A stretch of DNA of 64,000 nucleotides from Callaeas wilsoni. Lineage: Eukaryota; Chordata; Aves; Passeriformes; Callaeidae. A program made the position numbers and the translations under genes. The notes below the pieces were generated by a model, which saw nothing but the letters and a program-made list of their open reading frames with translations, was not told the DNA's origin and did no database searches. The DNA is taken from the NCBI GenBank assembly GCA_013398955.1, contig VWPU01012696.1, positions 1 through 64,000 on the forward strand, given 5' to 3'. Shown here one piece after another: positions 9,241-22,600 of this stretch; the first letter of the stretch is position 1; every line of letters starts with the position of its first letter.

Positions 9241-12200
9241 AGAAAAAGCAGCACATGTACGTACACACATATGAGCAACGTTGTTCCTTTCTACCCCTCT
9301 ACTAAGAGCACACTAGTCCAACTTACGGATTTTATATTTAGACTATTAGTTTTGAGAACAATATCTTTAAAATATTTAAACTATATATTTTTATTTTACT
9401 TTTTTCTATTAAAATTACTGACATTATCTTTTCTTTTCCTAACTCTTCTGTAGTTTGAGGCACGCCTATCTTTATAGTGACCTACTTTCCATTATTTTCA
9501 TGGATAAATACATATGTTAGATACATCTTATATATGTGGTAATAATACCCTAGGTTAAGTCTGCATGATCATAGCTAGAAGTGCATTTAGCAGATGCTCA
9601 GTCTGCTCACACTTCCCTTTCCTAAAGGAGTATTTCAAGTGTTCCAGATCTTTGAGCAGCTCCCATGCCAACATGTCAGAAAAGTGTTTCTTTTAATTAT
9701 TTTTCATTGTCATTTAGCTTCCTAAATTTAATTGTTCTATATCACAGGCAGAAATATATTCAAAACTCTATCTGAAGCAGCAGGGTAAACATGGAAATTT
9801 CACAGCACTTAAATGAGAAAAAACTTGATGGCAAGATCTCCTTGTCCGTCTAGATTGTGAGACAACAGGTTTTAAAGCCTTTAGAGATTTGTGTCTTAGG
9901 TAATTTTAGAGGACCCCAGATGCGCTGCCTGTATCAGAATTTTCACCTTCTGAATTTTATGTAGCTGCCCAGGTAGTTTAGTACAGCTGTTCCTAGTACA
10001 TGGAGCAAAGCAAAGTACAGTCTCTATTAATTTTCAATTTACTTTAGTTAGCATTTTTTCTAAAATAGGCTACTCACATTTTGGTGAAAAGCAGATTTCA
10101 TAAAATTGTTTAGGTTTGAAGACATCTAAGATCCAGTCCAACCATTAACCTAGCACTGCCAAGTCCCCTATTAAACAATGTCCATTTCTTCATGAAAGCT
10201 CTTATTTTTCTTTCCACCAAAAATATAACAAAAGGGCATTTCCTGCAAACTTTGTTTAAGCCAAAAGAGCTCTCAAATTCTCTTAAGGATAAAACTTGGT
10301 TTTGAAAGCATTGTCCTGTTCTTTGAGAGGAAAAATCAAGTTCCTTGCTTATCAAATGCCATGCTTAAATACCCGTCATCCTTTTTGCTTGGATAAAGTG
10401 ATGTATTCTGGGTAAGTAATTATATTACCTCCGATGCCATTAGTTAACATTTCTAACCATGTTTACACTGATTGCATAAATTTAAAAATGCTTCTCTATT
10501 TTGAATGCAGTTTGGCAGATAAATGAAAATTCTCTAAGTAAAGCTGCTTCCACGTAGCCCTGCTGCATGGAGGGAGGAGAAAGCAAGTTTGCCAGTCACA
10601 TCCTGTACGATATATATGATCATTGGCCAACTCAACATACCACTATGCCTGAGTACACATTTTGTGCTTAATTTTTATGTCTGAGTCATAGCATATGTTC
10701 CTCACTTGCTCAGAAAATGGACTCCTGTGCTTCAAGATATATCTTGGACTTTGATTTGAGTCTGATGATCTTTATGGCCTTTTTAAGTTACTCTATGTAG
10801 AAGCATTTCCAGCACTTTGCAGTCACCTGATGTTGAAGCAGTGTGGTTTGGCTAAAACTAATCAAGAGATTTTTGACTAGGATTAGGAATTTCATAAGAG
10901 AGTGGAAGAAAGAATAGGGCTTAAATGGCTTTGATTTCCAGGCTATTAAGCGGTACTGATTAAAGTCTCACGTGAGTGTAGGATACTGTGCATTTGGTTA
11001 GCTCTACCAGAGCTCCACACCAGCCTCTGGGAAAATACCCTGCCAGTGTACAAATCAAGAGCTACTGAACCACTTACGTTAGTGAAGGAAGTTCTCAGAG
11101 CATCAGACCATATGGCTGTTCAAACCAGAAAAGAATGTAAGAGGTCCCAGATGCAAGTAAAATGCGAATAGGATTAAATGCTTCAATTTTTTTTTCCTCA
11201 TAATAATAGAATGAATATATTCACTTCTTTAAATGTGGGACCAGTTTTAATAAAATCAGTGCAACATGAGCACATTCCTAATGTTGATTGTATTCATAAT
11301 GGCTTTGCTGTATGAGATCAATTCTGTAAACAGTTTGGTCCAAGCTTATCTTGCTCTGCTTGAGGCGTCTGGCCAATTTTAATTGTAGCTGCCACCAGCA
11401 TCGTCTATGTCTCGTCTAGGAAAACATACTTAGATGGGCAGAGTTACATCCTGATGAGGGCTTGTGTCTCTCCACCAACACTGCAGTCAGCCTAGAGAGA
11501 TATACTTCTAATTTCCAGGGTCATTTCCATGCCTAGGTTGGCATAAGCTAGGCTCTTGAGTATAGTTTTACTCATCACGTAAGTAATCACACCGAGATCA
11601 ATGGTATAGATGTAACAAGTTACTTATTTTATTGTGTTTACAGAATTGAGCCCAAAATGTATTGCTTCTGCACAAATCCATGCACAGTACAAGATGACTT
11701 CTATAGTAAGAAAACAGATTCATTTAAAATTGTTCACAAGCGAATCTGCATCTTGATATCAGGGAATAATATGTGTTCATTGTGTGGGGTATTTGAATTC
11801 ATTCCTTTCTTTGCTAAATAAATGAATGATAAAACAAGATACTGCTTGACTTCATTTAAAAGCCATTCTTCCAAATAAAGAAGGTTTGTGGGATCTGTGG
11901 ACATTTTCCCTTTTTTCTGTGTACTCTTCTCCACAAAAATGAACCCGTGCGTGGCTGAAAAAGCCTTTAGCTAGATTGTTCTCTGTCGCTAAATGAGTGC
12001 TTTGCATTGTGTTGCCATGCGACGACATTCTCTAACTGGGATGGTACAAAGAGGGAATATGCAAACCTGGAAGGTTTGGCAACAATTTCAGCCCCAGCAG
12101 AAGCAAGGGTAGGCAGAAGTGAAAACAAAAATGTAGAAGAATGTGACTGGAGGCTTGGCAAACTTGTCAATAAACTCACAGGAATGCAGAGGCTTTTTGG

Positions 12201-13215
12201 GAACTGCCAAGGGTGAGGCTATCCGGACTGTAGGATCCTGGATGATCAAGCCAAATAGTAGCTCAAGAAAAAGCAGTCTGATTGCAACAGGTATTTGTGC
12301 AAAGTTGTGATTGTTACTCAGAATCGGGCTAGAAATTAACTGGTGACACTGTCAGCATCAGGTTAACCAGAGAGGGTGGAAATACTCTCACAAGCAGGGA
12401 GCCACCATACAGGTGGCATTTTGACAATGCCGAATATCCTTCTTGTTGGCAAGAAGGATAAGGCAAGAGGAGCAGGTCTGTAGAGCTGGTGCTGAACTTG
12501 TGGATTTTGGACTAGCTCCAGTCTATTCTCACAGGCTGAACACCTACAGCTGGTTAGAGTGTGTACCCCTTTAGTTTCCCTCATTTACTAAAGAAAAGAA
12601 ATGCACATACACATAGCATGCTCTGAGACTGCTTCATAGTGTAAGTTAAAGCATACTGAGAAGTGTGCTGTGAAGCGATAAGCCTTTTGTTTCCTGTTTT
12701 TTTGTCCAGGCTGGACACTTTCTCACATACTTTTCCCCTTGCCTTATCTGCTTGTGGGAAATTGATCACAGCTTCTACGTTGCTGAGTATGTATCAATTT
12801 GAAGGAGATATTTTATGCCAGTAGTGAGGTCTGCTAAAATTTTTTACTGTAAAATTGACATCGAGGGCTGTGAGAAAACTGCTATATTGATACTAAGTCT
12901 GTCTGACTGTACGTGGTCTTAAACTGAAGGTAATATAGCAATTCCTCAACTGAAATGATCATCTGAGCAGAGATGGTAATTTTCAGAAAAAGATTCAGTG
13001 TAACTTTCAGCATTCTCATAATCCAGTCCTAGAGGCTGAGAATGCAGAAGGAAGGTGTTATTTGCACTTGGATTTTGTTGTTTTTTCTTCCAAGTATTCG
13101 TCCAAAAACTTCGTCCAACAGGAGATTTGGATTTTAAAGTATCGTGAAAGGTAATTAACAATAGCAAAGTAGTTTTGTTCACCACAATATAAGAAAGATA
13201 TGAAACTACTATACA
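9241..13215. other. Intergenic (or distal 3' UTR), no gene seen
   Basis: AT-rich sequence with no recognisable coding region. It contains one short antisense CR1 remnant (10096-10200) and further AATAAA hexamers (11249-11254, 11817-11822), so a long SEMA5A 3' UTR isoform could reach here. Open frames of 60-80 codons occur on both strands and match nothing I know. Confidence 0.6.
10096..10200 (-). mobile_element. CR1 LINE 3'-end fragment (antisense)
   Basis: The + strand reads as the complement of a CR1 3' region: a degraded ttaggtttgaagacatctaag, then the diagnostic run ccagtccaaccattaacctagcactgccaagtcc. The element therefore points to the - strand. The tail repeat is worn and the inner end fades after about 10200. 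This is an old, non-autonomous remnant. Confidence 0.75.
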
Positions 13216-13680
13216 GCGTCCAAAGGGAGACAACAAAGATGGTGAAGGGCCTTGAGGGAAAGCTGAATGAGGGGTGGCTGAGGGCAGTTAGTTTGTTCAG
13301 CCTGGAGAAGAGGAGACTGAGGGGAGACCTCATTGCAATTACGACTTCCTCATGAGAGGAAGAGGAGGGGCACGCACTGGTCTGTTCTCTGTGGTGACCA
13401 GTGACAGGATGCAAGGAAATGCTCTGAAGTTGTGTCAGGGGAGGTTTAGGCTGGATATCAGGAAAAAGTTTTTCACCCAGAGGTCGAGCACTGGAACAGG
13501 TTCCCCAGGGAAGTGGTCACAGCACCAAAACTGACAGAGCTGAAAAAGCTTTTGGTCAACACTCTCAGGGACATGGTGTGACTCCTGGGGTGTCCTGCAC
13601 AGGGCCAGGATTTAGTCTTTGATAATCCTTATGACTCCCTTCCACCTCAGCATATTCTGTGTTTCTGTGTGATTCTCTAA
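13216..13680 (+). mobile_element. CR1 LINE 3' fragment (ORF2 end and 3' UTR)
   Basis: A 5'-truncated CR1 of about 465 bp. Recognisable blocks in order are acaacaaagatggtgaaggg, gttcagcctggagaagagga, gcactggaacaggttcccca, and a tail cattctgtgtttctgtgtgattctc, which is the avian CR1 8-base tail in degraded form. It encodes the extreme C-terminus of the reverse transcriptase in a broken frame. CR1 copies normally truncate at the 5' end and lack target duplications, as here. Confidence 0.9.
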
Positions 13681-16600
13681 TATATTCCAGGATTCAGCAA
13701 CTATGTTTCCTAATCCACTAAACTCATGGTTTTCAATGAATTCTCACTTTTGTTAGCTACAGCAGTAGACATTGACTGAAAGTGAAAGAAATATAAAATT
13801 TCAAATAGATAGGAAATTTAAAGTCCCAACTTTTAAATAAAACTTTGATGACAGGAAAGCTGCAGAAGAAATTGCTTTCATATTCTTGTGGTGAAAAGTA
13901 CTTTCTTTTGTCATGGCCTTGTGAAATATCCTGTACAATGGAAAAATTGTTTAAAATAGTAGTGCATCCAAGATAAAATAATTGATATAGACCTTGGAGT
14001 TTTTTAGCAATAGTAAACATTTTGGTTTGGTATCATGACGATGCCATTGTTTATTGTAATAATGGGAGTAAATGATCCCTATACAAATCTTTATAGGGAA
14101 TCATTTTTCCTTTCCATTAACTTCTTCAAAAACAGCTTTGTTAGCAAAACTTTTCATGAGAGCTGCCAAAGATACTCACATTTAAGAAGAAACATTGTTG
14201 TGGTGGCTCGAGCATAGAAACACAGGTGCAGGGATCTAAGCCAGTTAAAACTGCAGCCTCGTTCCACTGGTGCCAATCTCACTTTGGATTTACACCTATT
14301 CAGACAGCTTATCAAATTTTTCCCAGCTTGTCAAATCTATCAGCCTGTCCATTGACTAATTTAGTACTCCACAGGTAATTTAACTAATGCCTTACTGGTC
14401 ATCTGGGATGCAAAGAAGCAGCTCAAATGATGAGTGGTGACTGTTTATCCATTTTATATGTCATCACATATTATCCTCTCCAGTGATGTTTTTGGATATT
14501 TTAAATAATTTAATTTGTTGAATTATCTTTTATCAAATTGGATTCTAGGTTGGGGAGGCTGGGGAGTATATCGCTTTTCTGATCTTCATTACTCAGATTA
14601 TTTGACTGCCTTTTTGTTTTTCTTGATTTAGTGTTTTTTTTCAAAATTTGGTAATAAGACCCCATTCAGGTATTTAATGTCAGCATGACCTGAACTTTGT
14701 CTTTTTGTGCTCATGTAACACTTTTCTCCAAATCAGAACACTTAAAATGTGTACTCGAATCTCAGTCACATATCCGTGGTCTTCTAAGCCATACTTTTTG
14801 TTTGCCTGGTTTTTGCACTAGCGGAAGCAGCACTAACCTGGAAGAGAACACCAAGTTCTGCAGTGATAAATTTGGAGTCTGTTCAGAAGAAAAGAAAAAT
14901 CAACTCCTTTACTGTTTTATATTCCCTTTGAAGCTTCCTTCCTGATGTTATTCCCATGCCATAGTGTATGAGGATATTTCTCTCTCAGTGCTCTTCACAT
15001 CAGTGCTTACAGTAAATGCCATGTTTATGGGATTTCTTGATCCCATGAAATGTTAAATATGTCTAGTACTAAAACAGACATAAAACTTGTCATCAACCTA
15101 TACCACAGAGATGGGTAGAAATGTTTTCAAATATCATGATTTGGCCCCAAATATGTATTTCCTAGACATATTCATGACTTCTAAAGAACATCCCTTGTAT
15201 GGGTGGTTTTTTTTGAATCCTTGTCAATTACTTGTCCATGGCCATAATAAGCCCACCTTTGCCTATGATTTCCCATGAAACCTGAGTTAGGATTTCTCCT
15301 AAGGTACAGATTAGAGTGGAAGATACTTTCTAGTAGTAAAAATGTTGCTCTTAACATACACTGTGCTGCAGAAAGGCACAGGTCGAAGAGCGATTTCTAC
15401 TCTTCCCATCATTGGCATTCATGCAGAAAGTGAAAGTAAAGGAAAGTTAGCAGCTTGGCTTACTGGGAGTGGTTTAGGAATATGAATTCCTCACATAGAT
15501 TACAGCAATTAATGTACCATAATAAGAGCCATCATGCAGGGTAACACCAGAAGTGTCTTCAAGCCTCTTTCCTGGGAGTAAATGGGTGCATCTATGTTTG
15601 TGCTTCTGGTTTTCCTCATCTGGATATAATCCTTTTAAAGGATAGCCTTTCCTTGCTATGGAATCAACTTTTTCTTCATTTTTAATTTTTATTTTTTCCC
15701 ACAGGAACCGAAACTGTCCATGTCTTAATGGGATTACTTTTTGCGTAGCAATCCTCCTCTCCACCATAACTGAAAAGCCCACTCACCTGTTACCCTGTGC
15801 TACAGCACTAAGTTTGTGCTGTCCTGCAACCCCTGTTCCAGTACATGTTTCCAGACACTTTTGCAGTTGCCTCCATCCTATCAGTTTCCAGTCAAAAGCT
15901 GGTTTCTGGTTATGAATTTTAAATCTTATACCTGTGTACTCTCTCGTCATCTGTGATTGGGTTGCTTCAGACTCCACCTGACAAGACATCTGAGTTCCTC
16001 AATAAAAATTTGATTACGGAAGGCTCATGTGTGTACTTAGGGACAGACAACATTATCGGAATGTTGGTAGTTTTTCAGATTAAGGTAAACATTTTTCTGA
16101 GAAAAAACACAGTAAGTGAGCACAACTCTCCATGTTAATCATTTATGACATGTAAATCTCTGAATCAGATCTCAAAATCTTAACCAGCCTTTATGATTAA
16201 AATTCATAGGAGAACTTGATAAAACAAAACCAGAAAGCAGCAAACCCCTTACATCTTCAATAAACAGATAGAAATTTCAGGAAAGGAAAGTTCACCCACC
16301 ATAACTCTTCAGTACATGCACTTAATCTAGAGTACAATATCTATTAAAAATTTACAATCCAGTTTTAAATGCTCGCAAACCCAAAGTGAATAAGGGAGCA
16401 ATCAAAAAGCTCCCTAATATTCCAAAGCGTCCTAATATTCATAGGAGCTGCATTCCCATCCTGTTGCAAGAACTGTGTGATGACATCAGCCAGTTATCAA
16501 CCTGGAAATTTTACAGATAATAACATTTAAATATTAGGTGGCTGTTTTTGCCAATACCCGGAGCCTTCCTCAAAGCTTTCCTGGAAAAGCAGAAAGACTA

Positions 16601-19600
16601 GTGCTGCTGAGCAGGTCAGGATTTGATTTGTTTCATCTGCACATTTTCTAACACCAATAACAAGTGGAATTCAAGGCTGTTGTTTTTTTACATAACTTGT
16701 GTGTGTGTCTGTGGATGAAAAGTCCCTGCTCAAAAGACAAACTGCTGTACAACTGCCTTATGGCATTTTACCTGCTGTTTGTAGCCTGGTTTTGAAAAAA
16801 AAAGTGTATATTCTTGTGTTTCTGGGCTCACATGCTCCCTCTCCTATGCACATGTGCACACAAGCACATACATATCCATCGTGACAAACAGAGATGGGGA
16901 CAAGGATTGCTGAAATTGCTGTCTGATCACAGTTTTAGCTTTTTTGTGTGTAATGATACTTTTTTTCTTCCTGTTCCCTGTGATCATGTTTCTTACTGAT
17001 GCTTGAGAGCTCACACACCAACTGAGACCTGGTACATAAACACAAAACAGCAAATCAGGTTTCTCTGTGGGAGTTCTTGATGTAAATTATCTCGATATTT
17101 GAGCAGTAATTGCTGACAGCCTTTGGCTTAAATAATGTATTATGACCTCTGAAGAAAAGCATCTTGAGGATTACTCAGACGGTCAATACAAATTGAGTTT
17201 GATTCCTCTTGATTTCCTCATTAGAAAGCAATACCAGGGTTGCAGGGGCCAAATAGTGATCATTAGCAGGGCTAGAGCCTTGCTAGCAAGCTGGTCCATC
17301 ATTTCTGCTCCAAAACGTTGTTCCATGAAGTTTCAATGAGGGTCAAAAGGGTTGCTAATAAAAACTAAAGCACCATGGACACAACTTTGCCTTCTAAAGT
17401 ATGCCCACTCACAGGTGGATTCTTTTCCTGAGAACCACAAATCTCTGTTTAGGCATGGAATCAAAGCTGAGCGAGTGTTTCATGAGGAAAAAAAACCATG
17501 CTGACCAGTAGTAACAAGGCACCTCTAGGCCAGGAGTCTTACAAGTTTATGTCTAATGGAATGGGCCCAATGTAGTGAACTCAGAGCTATCATTAAAAAG
17601 TGGGCAATTGCCAGCAGTGAAGCATCACGGTTTCCCTCTAATAGCAGACTCAGAAATGTGTCTCAGCAATGGCAACTGCACCTGGAGGTGCTGTTTATTA
17701 GAGCCCTGTGTCCAGATGGTAGGCTTCAGTCTGATTTGTCTGCATCATAATAAACTCCTGGTTTCTTCTCTGCAACAAATAAAATTTCTACAAGAGTATT
17801 AGCCACTTTAAACAATTAGTAATTTAAATTAACTTCAGCAATAGCCCCATAAACAACCTTTTCCTCACCAAAGCCTAGATTACTGAAAAATAAAGAGAAA
17901 TATTGTTTCACAGTTTGGCTTCTATCCACTACAAGTATCAAAGTTAAAATGTTCTTGTTCAGTATTTCTGTTATGCTATCTTCTTCAGCCAAGTCAACAA
18001 ATAAAACAGACTATTGCCAAGAATTTCTATCTTTGTGAAAACATGTAAAATGGCATTTATCCTACCTAAATCTGAGCAAGTGTTAAATTTTGAAAGCCTG
18101 TTTAAAGACAATAAATGTAGTTGCAAAATAATTTCAGTCCAAGAAGACTGAAGCAGAGTTTAAAATATGGGTGGTAAATATGATTAGAGGTCCTAGGGTG
18201 AGAATCAAAAACAAACAAATTTTTAAAATGGTGAATATCTACAAAGGTCAAAGGGAAACATGCCATGTAATAGGAGGGAATACTTGTGGCTCTTTCTTAC
18301 CAGTGCCAGTAGGTGAGATCTGTAGGTGACCTTTTGCTCTTTTATAGTTGAATGGGTTGAAACCATTTGTAAGTCTGAATCTCACCATAAACCTAGTCCA
18401 AAAATCATTGTGAGGGATCATCTTTCTTCCAGAGAAGCTGTAGGCAGCTGGAAAAACAAGAAACTCTTCCTTCACAAGAATAGATTAAAGGCAGCACCTT
18501 GGTTTTGCAACAAACACTGCAGTACTTTGTAGGGCACATCTATCCATGTACTGGGGATGCCCTTACAGCACTTCAACTCTCTGTCAAGCAGGCAGAAGCC
18601 CACCTGTTCTGGCTGGTTAACTGAGGCTTCAAGCTGCTGGAGGCTGCCGAATAAGGTCTGACAGGTGGGATGAGCTGGTCTCAGAACTTTCTTTCTGTAA
18701 TTTGTCTTTGCTGGGTGATGCTGGTTGCCCACACCAAGGCACCAGTGGAAGTATTCACCCTCTGGTCAGCCCAACCACACGTGACGCTCCCTGTTGGCAT
18801 GCAACACCTGGGAACATCGTGACATCTCACCTATCAGTTGTCTGAGCATCAGTAGCCAGGAGGAACAAGAGATGGTAGGATTCCTTTTTATTGGTGGAGG
18901 GATAATGGCATGGCAAGATTAAGGAGCAGTTTTACCAAGGTACGGGGCTGAATGGTGCTCACTGAAGGGAATGTGAGCATTAAATTTGTTTGTAGATCTA
19001 GCCCCAGATAAATCCTCTGAGATGCAAAACTTTTCTTGTGGCAAAGGCAGTCATCAAACCATAGCCTCTGACCTAGAGATTTATTCAGAGAAGTTAATCC
19101 TTTATCTCACAGACACAGTTTTGAGTTAAAAATGTCACAAGGCTCTACATCTCACCTATAATATCCCTAAAAAAGGGTGGGGTCTCATTTTTGCCTGCAT
19201 AGTCTGTAAGAGAAAGATCTGACACAGATCCAAGCAAACTCTGAAATCTGGATGAAAGCATGTCACACTTTAAAGTGTTATCTACTTTTTTGTCATGCTC
19301 TATCTCATCAACAATTTTGGCAAAACCCACAGATTTTTCAAGCCTTTTTTCCATAATATTATGCAGAAATATGCACTGGCAATATCCACCTCAGCAGTAG
19401 GAAATGTGAGAATAATTGAGCAAATATGAACAGTCCATCATCTCCCTCAAGCTTTTATAAATTTACCTGTGGAACTGGGAAGCTATAAATCTGCACATAA
19501 TTAGGAAAATTCTAATGTAAGCTGAACTATGCTGTGATCCTTGAGAAAGGAATAACCATTAGCCTGTAGGAACTTGGACATGCTGTTTTAGTGTGCTGTT

Positions 19601-22600
19601 AGTCCCCTCTCACATTCAATGTGCTATCGCTTAGCAATTTCACTGCAAAGATAAAACCACTGGAATGAAACACATTAACACTGGCTAATTGGTAGGTCAC
19701 TAGAAAAGAATTCTCCTCTGGATGGAGAGAGTGTTTTTAATAGGCTTCCACAGAAACCTATTTCACCCTGATGCTGTTTTGTGCTTTTTGTGTTAGGGTG
19801 AAAAAAAAGCAATATTGAAGTTGTGGACACAGAAATACAGAATTAATAACTAAAGATAAGGAAAAGCTACGGAACTAGCACATTGTGCAAACAAATAGAC
19901 CATGCAAACTCTTTGCAGAGACTTGTGTAACATTTCTTAGATTCATACTTTCCTACCTCAAGGTAGAGCTTGATGACTGCAGCTGATTGTACCTAGCTGT
20001 GAAGACGGACGTCCTCGGAAAGCTAAGACCAGTTGCCATTCTCTTTCTCACATCCAGTGACCACCTGTTGTGTGGGGAGTAGCTGTGTGTCCCACAGAAG
20101 GGGATAATCAGTATCAAATAAGAGAATGAGGCATAAGGAGGAAATTAATATTTTTTGTCATAGGGTTATTCATGGCTTTGATAGTGCAGAGTCATCTAAA
20201 AATAAATAGACATGTTTTCCTGATATTTTATCTATACTGTCCCTTGCAATTACCGTGTTCCAAGCTGAATAGATGGATCATTTATTCCATAAAGAATATT
20301 GTAACCTTGGAGGTCTTTATAAACTCTTCTGCTGTATTTCTTGAGTCTTCTTTCTTTTTCTTGTCTTTTTTTTCTTTGTAATAGCAATTACATAACTCAT
20401 AGAGATTAATTTGGTTTATTAGGCAGATAACATTGGATGTTTAAAGATTAAGCTGAGGCATCATTCAGATTTCCAATGTGCAGCTCATTCTGAGAGCTCA
20501 CCAAGGGGTGATGCTGCCACATAAAATGCAGTCACTAAAAGAATGTAATTTTAGCTTCAATTTTAGCTTTATTTAATGGATGTTTTCTAATGGTGTAGAG
20601 TGTGTCCTTAATTTGCCTCTCTGTAATGTGAGATCCTTGAATAAGGAATTCAGAGGCAAGAGTTTTAATATTGTTTTCCCAGAAGCATTCTTTATTGTGG
20701 AGGAAATCAACATTAAAAGCAAGACTGTAAAGCACATCATTTTTTTGGGATATATTTAGTGGCAAGATGTCAGTTTGGAATGCAGGTGCTCTCTAGTGAA
20801 TGACTCATAAAAAAGATCTACACACAAACATTAATAACAATGTTAGAGATAGGGCAAAGGACAGCCAAAGCTCTGAATCGAGATTTGTAAACTATACAGA
20901 AAAGCTGGAAATTAATATGCTTTTAGTGTAAACAAGGACAAAGGATCACAAATGAAGTTTAGAGCAGAACCAGTGGAACATTGGTCTCTGCCCCAGTCAA
21001 TACAGTTCCCATCAGGGCGTCCTCCTGAGATGTGCAGCCCTTTGGAGCAAACCATTCAACTGCTTCTATGAAAGCCTGAGGTGCCCATACACCTGTAAAT
21101 ATAAAGTACGGGCATGGGCATAGTACTAGTGTCCATGATTTTCTTTCCTCAACTAGGAGCCATCCAACAGACCTGCCTAAGCCCCTTAAGGATGTTGGTG
21201 GGTGGATTTTCCAGAGGTGGGTGTGAACTGCTGCCGTAAATTACAATCTGGCAGATTGCTGTCAGTCCATGCAGCTGCCAATGGCAATGAATGGCAGAAG
21301 TTACTGGCAGCACTATTTTCTACAGACAGAAACAGACTGACAAATGAAAGGCAACACCTGGATCGACTGAAGACTTCAAGCACAGACACTGGAGGCAAGC
21401 CTGATACTGGGAACATAAGAGAACGAAGGCTTTGCCCTCAGCTGCCCTGTCCCGGCTCCCCATACTGAGGAGGTGGCTCTCGTTCTGACAAGAAGGTGGG
21501 GTTTTCAGACACAGGGCAAGACTGGCTGCGATGTAAAGCTGGTGGAGGTCGTGTGAGGTAGCTCTTAACAGGGGGCTGATGCTTGGGGGTGGGGAAATAG
21601 TTTACCAGCCTGTTTCATGTACTCTGGTTTACAGAGCTGCCAAACGTCATGCTGAGAATGTGACAGCTTCCCTCCACCTCCCTATAGCCCAGCCTGACCC
21701 CCTGTTCATCTGGCTGTACAGTACCACTGTGCTGTATTTGCTTTAGTCAGCTGCCAAGGACCCCTGCGTTGTTGGCTCTGCCGAGTCCCACAGCCTGAGA
21801 GCTCCCTCTCTCCTTGATCCTTCAGCCCCCTCTCACATCTCCACTACAGAATAAATAACAGCAGTCCTGAGAGAGAAAGATGGGAACTGTCAGAAGATGA
21901 TGAGAGAGAAGGAATCAAACACAAGAGGCAGGAGTGAAGTGCAGCAGTCAGTGGTTTCAGGGTTGATGCATAGGGAGTGATGATGAATTGCAGCCCCTGG
22001 ACTGTGAGATGTCTAATCAGATACAGTTCTTGAGGCCGGTGAAAGAAAGGTGCCTCCAACACCTAGGTCTCATATGGACTAATCTGTACTTTGGATGTGC
22101 CTGGTTTGGCTGAGGAGTCTCTGTCTGTTCTCAGCTGGAACAGGCTCGGGGTGTGTGTTGTGCTCAGACCCTCTGACAAAAGCAAGAGAGCACTGTAAGG
22201 AACAGCCAGACTTTAAAGGTCCAGGTCAGAGTCGTGACTGAACATGCTGGTTCTCATCTGAGAGCAGGTGATGGCAGAGATTACCAAGCCTCAGCCTGCA
22301 GAAGTTATGTTGACTGTCAGTTGTCAGCAACTCAGAAAGAAATCACTCTCTACTTAAAACTAGATAAGGCTAAAGACAGTATGGGCTGGCTTTCTTCTTC
22401 ACCCTTTCTCTCAAGAATGTGATATGTAACCAGGTTGTGTGTAAAATGTAGGCCAGATTGATGAAGTATATTGCAATGATGTTGTACCTGCTTGACATTT
22501 TCCACATTATTTTTGTATGTGACAGCTTGCGATGGCAAGAATTGGAATAATTGTGTATCCTGCTTCCGGCAGCTCCCATATTAATACTTAGATGGACATA

